This document shows, in pieces, positions 58,863-64,000 of a stretch of DNA of 64,000 nucleotides. Every line of letters starts with the position of its first letter. Position 1 is the stretch's first letter. Source of the stretch: an uncultured Clostridia bacterium (GTDB lineage Bacteria > Bacillota > Clostridia > Oscillospirales > Acutalibacteraceae). Location: the NCBI GenBank assembly GCA_927362715.1, contig CAKMIX010000005.1, positions 1 through 64,000 on the forward strand, in the 5' to 3' direction. The notes beneath the pieces were generated by a model. It was not told where the DNA came from. It did no database searches and was given only the letters and a program-made list of their open reading frames with translations. The position numbers were made by a program, and so were the translations under genes.

Positions 58863-60878
58863 ATGGATCAGAGAATCACCTTAAGCTGGGAACGGAAGGT
58901 CTTTCCGTGGCTGACGGCGGCAATCGGCACGGCGCTGATGCTCGCGCAGTGGATCGTACGGCTCAATCTTTTGAGCGTGGTCGCTGTGGCGTACTGCTGC
59001 ATTCTGTCCGCCGTGATTTTAATCGCCCGGCTTGCCAAGAAAAAGGTTTATGCCCCGATGGTGCTCGGCTATGCCGCTTCGATGGTCGGCATTATCGTGT
59101 ATTACGTGATTTGGGGCGCAGATGCGGGCTTTGGCGCATTCACCTCGGGGCTGGCGGGCTTTTCCACCGCCGAGCATCCGTATTTTACAGGCGCGGGCAA
59201 TTTCGGAACGCGCATCTTGGGCAACCTGCTTTTGGCGCTGCCCGGCGCAGTGGTGCTTTGGGCGCTGTTTTTCACGGCAAGGCACAATGGGAAGCGCAAC
59301 TGTGCACAGCGGGTCGTCTCGTTTTTCCTCTGTATTTTGCTGATGGGCACGAGCGTGGTATATGTTTTGACCATGAATCTGCGTTCAAAGCCGAATACTC
59401 AGCGCATGTGGGAAGGGCAGGATGACTATCTCAGCAAGGTGGACCGCAACGCTTCCTCCGGCAGCCCGAATGTCCTGGTCATTCTCATGGATGACTTGGG
59501 CTGGGGCGACATTTCCCTCAACGGCGCGATTTATGACACGCCGAACATCGACAGCATCGGGGAACACGGCTTGAATCTGGAAAATTTTTATTCCTCCTAC
59601 TCCGTGTGCTCCCCCGCGCGCTTCGCCGCCATGACGGGACGCTACCCCTACCGCGGCTATGCCGACAATGTTGTATACCCGACGGTCGCCACGCTCTCGC
59701 CGTTCGCTTCTACACGCATATTCAATTCCGTTGAAATGGGCGCCAACGCCGACGGCATGCTTGGGGATGAGGTCACCGTGGCGGAGACCTTCCAGGCGGC
59801 GGGCTATGCGACGGGGCTGTTCGGCAAATGGCATCTCGGCGATTACGGCGAATACCTGCCGACCAATCAAGGGTTCGACTATTTTTACGGCAGCCACCAT
59901 GTCAATGACATGACGCCGTTTTACCATGTGCGTGAAGAAGGCGGCGAATACACCATTGTGCACGGTACGGACGAGCTTCGCGACCAATCCAGGGCGACCG
60001 AATGGATCCATGAGGAGCTGACGGATTGGATCACCGCGCAAGCCGAAGCCGATCAGCCGTTCATGGCGTATTACACCTCACCGTGGCCGCACGCCCCTGT
60101 CTATGCCGGTGACGAATTTGACGGGATCAGCGGCATGGGCACCTATGTGGACTGCATCACGGAATTTGACACCTATCTCGGCGAACTATTTGCAACGCTG
60201 GAAGAGCTCGGCGAGCTGGAGGATACCATCATCGTATTCACAAGCGACAACGGCCCCGCATTAGAGGGCTCGGTCAGCGACCTGCGCGGCGGAAAATACC
60301 TTGCCTATGAAGGCGGGCAGAAGGTGCCGTTTCTGATTCGCTGGGACAACGACAACGGCGCGCTTGGCGGCAAAGGCGAAACGCGTGCGCAATCCGCCAC
60401 ACTGGTCGACCTGTATCCGACGCTCGTGGAGCTGTGCGGCATCACAGGGGAAAACGGTACAAAAGAAAACTTCCTGCCGGAGGATCGCGTGATCGACGGC
60501 GTTTCCATGGCTTCGCTTTTGCGCGAAGATGCGGTGATCCACACGAAGGAGCACCCCATTCTGCACATGAAGCGCGAGGACATCAAGGCAATTCAATATA
60601 CCGTCCCCACCGCCGAAGTGCGTGCGCAGTACCCCGACTACACCTACGAAGTGCTGACCGAAAACGAATACGTCACATTCAAGTATTTTGACCGCATCCA
60701 GAATGACAATTCCGCATTTTTCGACAAATATCGGAACAACTGGCTGCACATTTTGACGGACGACGCCGGGGAGAATTACAACCGCACCCCCGTATACCCG
60801 CAGGTCGCCGACGAATTCCACGCGAAATTGGACGAGGTGCAGAAGGAATTTGCGGAAAACCGCCGCGGCATTTTATAA
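58863..60878 (+). CDS. Membrane-anchored Cys-type sulfatase
   Basis: A 671-residue protein. The first 190 or so residues hold about five membrane helices. A sulfatase/alkaline phosphatase-fold domain follows: NVLVILMDDLGWGD, the formylglycine motif CSPAR at 249-253, KWHLGDYG, and FTSDNGPALEG. The Cys (not Ser) at 249 means anaerobic maturation, and the matching maturase lies 11 bases downstream. The family normally has a signal peptide and no multi-pass anchor, so this layout is unusual. The substrate could be sulfated host glycans; family members can also be phosphoethanolamine or glycerol transferases, but the CxPxR motif favours sulfatase. Confidence 0.88.
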   Translation: MDQRITLSWERKVFPWLTAAIGTALMLAQWIVRLNLLSVVAVAYCCILSAVILIARLAKKKVYAPMVLGYAASMVGIIVYYVIWGADAGFGAFTSGLAGFSTAEHPYFTGAGNFGTRILGNLLLALPGAVVLWALFFTARHNGKRNCAQRVVSFFLCILLMGTSVVYVLTMNLRSKPNTQRMWEGQDDYLSKVDRNASSGSPNVLVILMDDLGWGDISLNGAIYDTPNIDSIGEHGLNLENFYSSYSVCSPARFAAMTGRYPYRGYADNVVYPTVATLSPFASTRIFNSVEMGANADGMLGDEVTVAETFQAAGYATGLFGKWHLGDYGEYLPTNQGFDYFYGSHHVNDMTPFYHVREEGGEYTIVHGTDELRDQSRATEWIHEELTDWITAQAEADQPFMAYYTSPWPHAPVYAGDEFDGISGMGTYVDCITEFDTYLGELFATLEELGELEDTIIVFTSDNGPALEGSVSDLRGGKYLAYEGGQKVPFLIRWDNDNGALGGKGETRAQSATLVDLYPTLVELCGITGENGTKENFLPEDRVIDGVSMASLLREDAVIHTKEHPILHMKREDIKAIQYTVPTAEVRAQYPDYTYEVLTENEYVTFKYFDRIQNDNSAFFDKYRNNWLHILTDDAGENYNRTPVYPQVADEFHAKLDEVQKEFAENRRGIL

Positions 60879-60889
60879 AAGGAGTCGCC

Positions 60890-62002
60890 ATGCCCCCGCT
60901 TTCTTTGATGATCAAGCCCGCCTCGTCGCTTTGCAATTTAAGCTGCGAATACTGCTTTTACCGCGATGTTGCCGAACACCGCGAACACCTCGGCTTCGGC
61001 ATTATGACGCCTGAAACGGCGGAACGTCTGATCGAAAAGGCGCTGACCTTTGCGGACGGCAAAAGCGTGGCGTTCGCCTTTCAGGGCGGTGAACCGACAC
61101 TGGCCGGTCTTTCGTATTTTGAGCATTTTGTGCGCACGGTGCGGGAGAAAAACGAAAAAAACAGCCCCGTATTTTACAGCATCCAGACCAACGGCACGCA
61201 AATCAATGATGCGTGGGCGCGTTTTCTCGCAAAGCACAATTTCCTTACGGGGCTGAGCTTGGACGGCGATTTTGACGGCAACAAATTCCGCAAAAAGCCC
61301 TCGGGGCAGAACACGTTTTATCAAATCATGAACGCTGCCGCCGTTCTCCGAAAACACGGCGCGGAATTTAACATTCTTACGGTGCTCACCGGCTACTGCG
61401 CCGAAAACGGCGAGCGTATCTACCGGTTTTTCCGCAAGAAAGGCTTCCGGTATTTGCAGTTCATCCCCTGCCTGCGGCCGTTCGGCTCCGATGAGGAAAG
61501 CGAGCTTTATATGACAAGCGCGCAGTACGCCGATTTTTTGATCCGCGTGTTCAACCTGTATGTCAAGGACTATGTGCGCGGACAATATATCAGTGTGCGG
61601 GAATTTGACAACCTCGTGCGTATATACCTCGGGCAGCAGCCAGAGCAATGCGGCATGGCAGGGCATTGCGCGCACCAATTCGTTTCGGAAAGCAACGGCA
61701 ACATCTACCCCTGCGACTTTTACTGCACGGACGAATACCTGCTCGGCAACATCGCCGATACGGATTTTGCCGCTATGGCGCAAAGCGAGACCGCCGTGCG
61801 CTTTATCAAAGAGAGTCTGCCCGTGCCCGAACGCTGCCGCAGCTGTAAATTCTTTCCGCTGTGCCGCGCGGGCGGCTGCAAGCGCACCAGAGAGAGCGCC
61901 GATTACTGCGCGGCGTACAAGGCGTTTTTCTCCGCCTGCCTGCCGCTGTTCCGCGTGTTCGCCGGGGAAGCCAAGCGTCCGCCGGTCTCGCCGGACAACT
62001 GA
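60890..62002 (+). CDS. Anaerobic sulfatase-maturating enzyme (radical SAM, SPASM)
   Basis: A 370-residue radical SAM enzyme. The cluster motif is CNLSCEYCFYRD, FQGGEPTLAG follows, and QTNGTQIND. The C-terminal SPASM region has the auxiliary-cluster cysteines (CGMAGHCAHQFV, YPCDFYC, CRSCKFFPLCRAGGCKR). anSME converts the active-site Cys of its sulfatase to formylglycine before folding or export. It sits 11 bases after the sulfatase gene with GGAG ahead, so the pair is one operon and a working unit. Confidence 0.94.
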   Translation: MPPLSLMIKPASSLCNLSCEYCFYRDVAEHREHLGFGIMTPETAERLIEKALTFADGKSVAFAFQGGEPTLAGLSYFEHFVRTVREKNEKNSPVFYSIQTNGTQINDAWARFLAKHNFLTGLSLDGDFDGNKFRKKPSGQNTFYQIMNAAAVLRKHGAEFNILTVLTGYCAENGERIYRFFRKKGFRYLQFIPCLRPFGSDEESELYMTSAQYADFLIRVFNLYVKDYVRGQYISVREFDNLVRIYLGQQPEQCGMAGHCAHQFVSESNGNIYPCDFYCTDEYLLGNIADTDFAAMAQSETAVRFIKESLPVPERCRSCKFFPLCRAGGCKRTRESADYCAAYKAFFSACLPLFRVFAGEAKRPPVSPDN

Positions 62003-62052
62003 TGCGGCTTACATGGAATTGTTGCGATTGTGTTGCATTTTTCGTCAGGAAG

Positions 62053-62081
62053 TTGCAAAGAACGGGAGAATCTGATAAAAT
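62053..62081 (+). promoter_or_regulatory. Promoter of the mltG-like gene
   Basis: TTGCAA (62053-62058), 17 bases, TAAAAT (62076-62081), 46 bases upstream of the start. Confidence 0.55.
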
Positions 62082-62127
62082 AACGAGCAGACGATATCAT
62101 CTCTAATCTTTCAAACCGGAGCATACC

Positions 62128-63015
62128 ATGAAGTATAAATATAAATCCTTATTATGCCTGTTTTTGGCGTGCATGCTGCTCGTGCTCACGGCGTGCGGTT
62201 CGGAGGACGGCGACGCGGCCTCGGACGAAAGCCCCTACGGCACGACGAAATACAGCGGCGGCGTCTATGCCGACGGCACCGACGCACCCGAAACGTATGC
62301 ACAGCAATCCAACCTCATTTCCGTCACCGTGCCCGAGGGGTATACCCTTGTGCGCATTTCCTGGCTTTTGGAGGAAAAGGGCATTTGCACAAGCGACGCT
62401 TTTATCGAGGCAGCGCAGAATTACGACCTTTCTTCAAACCCGCTGCTTTCCGATGTACGCGCGGCAGAAAACGTCTGCTTCCCCTTGGAAGGGTATCTGT
62501 TCCCCGCGACCTATGAATTTGAAAAGAATACAGAGCCCAAAGCTGTCATTGATGAAATGGTTGCCGCTTCCGCCGCGCGCATCACGGACAGCATGAAAGC
62601 AAAGGCACAGTCCATGGGGTATTCCATCCATGAGATTTTGACGATGGCTTCTATCATTGAGAAAGAGGCATACACCGCCGAGCAGCGCACGCTGATCGCT
62701 TCAACGCTTTATAACCGTTTGGATGACGGCATGAAGCTGCAATGCGATGTGACCGTAAAATACTGCACGGGCGTCATCGAGCTGCAATATCCCGATCAGA
62801 TCGACCACTACAAATACTATTACAACACCTACCGCTGCGGCGGCCTGCCGGCAGGCCCCATCTGCAATCCGGGGCTTTCCTCCATCAACGCGGCGCTGAA
62901 CCCCGATGATACGGATTATCTGTATTTCGTCATCGATACGGAACCGCCTTATGAATCGCGCTTTGCTGCGACATATGAGGAACACCAGAAAAACTGCGAG
63001 GAAATGGGCTATTAA
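62128..63015 (+). CDS. MltG/YceG-like endolytic transglycosylase lipoprotein
   Basis: A 295-residue protein. It has a lipoprotein signal (LLVLTACGS, lipid-bearing Cys at 23). A short acidic linker leads to a LysM-like segment (TVPEGYTLVRISWLLEEKG). The YceG/MltG catalytic region follows: LTMASIIEKEAY with the catalytic Glu, STLYNRLDDGMKLQCD, and GGLPAGPICNPGLSSINAALNP. MltG cuts nascent glycan strands and ends their elongation at the membrane. Usually it has a transmembrane helix; here a lipid anchor does that job. Confidence 0.88.
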   Translation: MKYKYKSLLCLFLACMLLVLTACGSEDGDAASDESPYGTTKYSGGVYADGTDAPETYAQQSNLISVTVPEGYTLVRISWLLEEKGICTSDAFIEAAQNYDLSSNPLLSDVRAAENVCFPLEGYLFPATYEFEKNTEPKAVIDEMVAASAARITDSMKAKAQSMGYSIHEILTMASIIEKEAYTAEQRTLIASTLYNRLDDGMKLQCDVTVKYCTGVIELQYPDQIDHYKYYYNTYRCGGLPAGPICNPGLSSINAALNPDDTDYLYFVIDTEPPYESRFAATYEEHQKNCEEMGY

Positions 63016-63078
63016 AGCCGCAACCGCGCACAGCAACCGACGGTTGCAGAGAAATTTTCCGCTGCAAACCGAAATCGG

Positions 63079-63107
63079 TGGCAAACCTAAGTGGATTATA
63101 TTATAAT
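63079..63107 (+). promoter_or_regulatory. Likely promoter of the HTH-membrane protein gene
   Basis: TATAAT at 63102-63107; the -35 (TGGCAA, 63079-63084) is weak at 17-base spacing. 32 bases upstream of the start. Confidence 0.4.
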
Positions 63108-63139
63108 TCTGCCAAACAACCGCTCGAAGGGAGAACACT

Positions 63140-63775
63140 ATGAATATTGAAATTGCGAACCGCTTAGTCGCGCTGCGCAAGGCGAACGGTCTTTCGCAGG
63201 AGGCGCTTGCCGAAAAGCTCGGCATCAGCCGTCAGGCGATCTCCAAATGGGAACGTGCGGAGGCCTCGCCCGATACCGACAACCTTATGGCGTTAGCGCA
63301 GCTGTACGGCATGACGCTTGACGCATTGCTGAACACCGAAAACGATGCGTATGTGCTTGACGGCGCCGACACAGCACAGCCCGAGGAGGAAGCCCCCAAA
63401 AAGCTTCCCAAAACGCCCTTACAGAAAAAAGCGGACAGCATGCTGAAATTCCCTTTCCCGCTGGTGGTTGTCATCGTTTATCTGATCTTCGGCTTCGCAG
63501 GTGATATTTGGCATCCGTCGTGGCTTGTTTTTCTGCTTATCCCGATCTATTACCATTTGGCAGGCGCACTGGAGATCCGCAGCAAAAAAGCGCGGCTGCT
63601 GGCTATGCCTGTACCCGAGGTCATTTTGCTTGTGTATTTGCTGCTCGGCTTCCTCGGCGGGCTCTGGAACCCAAGCTGGGTCATTTTTCTGCTTATTCCG
63701 CTGTATTATTGGATCGCCGCTTGCTTCTATAAGCCCGATCAGGGAAAAAATGACGCGCCCGACGTGCAAAAATAA
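63140..63775 (+). CDS. XRE-family regulator with C-terminal membrane domain
   Basis: A 211-residue protein. A Cro/C1-type HTH lies at residues 5-60 (LVALRKANGLSQEALAEKLG, then SRQAISKWERAEASPDT). An acidic/Pro linker follows, then four hydrophobic segments arranged as a repeat (YLIFGFAGDIWHPSWLVFLL and YLLLGFLGGLWNPSWVIFLL). Such membrane-tethered XRE regulators are common in Clostridia and may sense membrane or cell-wall stress. The target genes are unknown. The ribosome site is GAAGGGAG. Confidence 0.85.
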   Translation: MNIEIANRLVALRKANGLSQEALAEKLGISRQAISKWERAEASPDTDNLMALAQLYGMTLDALLNTENDAYVLDGADTAQPEEEAPKKLPKTPLQKKADSMLKFPFPLVVVIVYLIFGFAGDIWHPSWLVFLLIPIYYHLAGALEIRSKKARLLAMPVPEVILLVYLLLGFLGGLWNPSWVIFLLIPLYYWIAACFYKPDQGKNDAPDVQK

Positions 63776-63791
63776 CGACTTTTTTATAAAA

Positions 63792-63826
63792 AAAAACGGC
63801 AAAGCACAGCGCTTTGCCGTTTTTCC
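63792..63826. terminator. Terminator after the HTH-membrane protein gene
   Basis: Perfect arms AAAAACGGCAAAGC (63792-63805) and GCTTTGCCGTTTTT (63811-63824) around ACAGC, T-tailed on the plus strand and A-led, so it can work in both directions. Confidence 0.92.
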
Positions 63827-63922
63827 GCGCCTATGGAATTTTCCATAGCTTTTCCTATCAAAATATGATACAATATTGTTCGATTGGGGACTTCCCAAAA
63901 CGCAAACGGAGGAATCGCAGTT

Positions 63923-64000
63923 ATGTATTGCACACGCAAAATCACAGAGGATATTTCCTATATCGGCAGCAGCGACCGCAGGCTTTCGCTGTTTGAAAAC
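63923..64000 (+). CDS. FprA-type A flavoprotein, N-terminus only
   Basis: Only the first 26 codons are visible. The start at 63923 is preceded by GGAGG with 10-base spacing. The N-terminus (MYCTRKITEDISYIGSSDRR, then LSLFEN) matches the opening of FprA-type A flavoproteins (rubredoxin:oxygen or nitric oxide reductases), which detoxify O2 or NO in anaerobes. The metallo-beta-lactamase and flavodoxin domains would lie outside the window, so the call rests on this short conserved opening. Confidence 0.65.
   Translation, partial: MYCTRKITEDISYIGSSDRRLSLFEN

Overview
The window comes from an endospore-forming, strictly anaerobic Clostridia genome, most like the Oscillospiraceae/Ruminococcaceae of the gut. 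The pointers are a gpr-spoIIP sporulation pair beside rpsT, lepA and hemW, a complete NADH-linked electron-bifurcating [FeFe]-hydrogenase operon, a three-subunit fumarate reductase, an anaerobic sulfatase maturase, and an FprA-type flavoprotein at the right edge. The chromosomal backbone is GC-rich. Two stretches are clearly foreign.

Layout. (a) 1-4.2 kb: the right end of an integrated element that enters from outside the window (AAA ATPase, TnpV, a three-gene HipBST-like toxin-antitoxin operon with three operators, DUF6809 and helix-turn-helix genes). It ends in the 3' half of a tRNA-Ser whose 5' half is missing here. (b) 4.5-8.6 kb: a minus-strand cluster of zinc-ribbon membrane proteins, a small Ser/Thr kinase with its HTH partner, and a secreted leucine-rich-repeat protein. 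(c) 8.8-11.7 kb: a LytTR response regulator and AgrC-like sensor with an autoregulatory-looking direct repeat, then an M50-like membrane protease. (d) 11.8-14.7 kb: the fumarate reductase operon. (e) 14.8-34 kb: housekeeping and sporulation genes (5'-nucleotidase, PflX-like radical SAM, mscL, proC, rpsT, gpr, spoIIP, hemW, lepA, mini-RNase III, obgE), a LexA-box-controlled small membrane protein, and a vitamin B6 module. (f) 34.4-39.4 kb: the hydrogenase operon. (g) about 39.45-58.08 kb: an 18.6-kb mobilizable element. (h) 58.1-64 kb: acetyltransferase, membrane sulfatase with its maturase, MltG-like protein, an HTH-membrane protein, and the start of an FprA-like flavoprotein.

The 18.6-kb element carries a large serine recombinase, a relaxase with a second gene nested in another frame, MobC, a RepA-like ATPase, a sigma-70-like protein and accessory genes. 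Its cargo is an AT-rich, tightly coupled operon: an XRE regulator, a CoiA-like zinc protein, a coiled-coil protein with a P-loop-like segment, an unknown 342-residue protein and a 1,753-residue DEAH helicase with a C-terminal DUF1998/MZB-type region. The helicase looks like DruE of Druantia defence systems, but its partners match none of the Druantia compositions I know. This is my best candidate for an undescribed system, probably anti-phage.

The element appears to have landed at the tip of the transcription terminator downstream of hydA, splitting its two arms 18.7 kb apart. This fixes both ends of the element and lets attB and attP be reconstructed.
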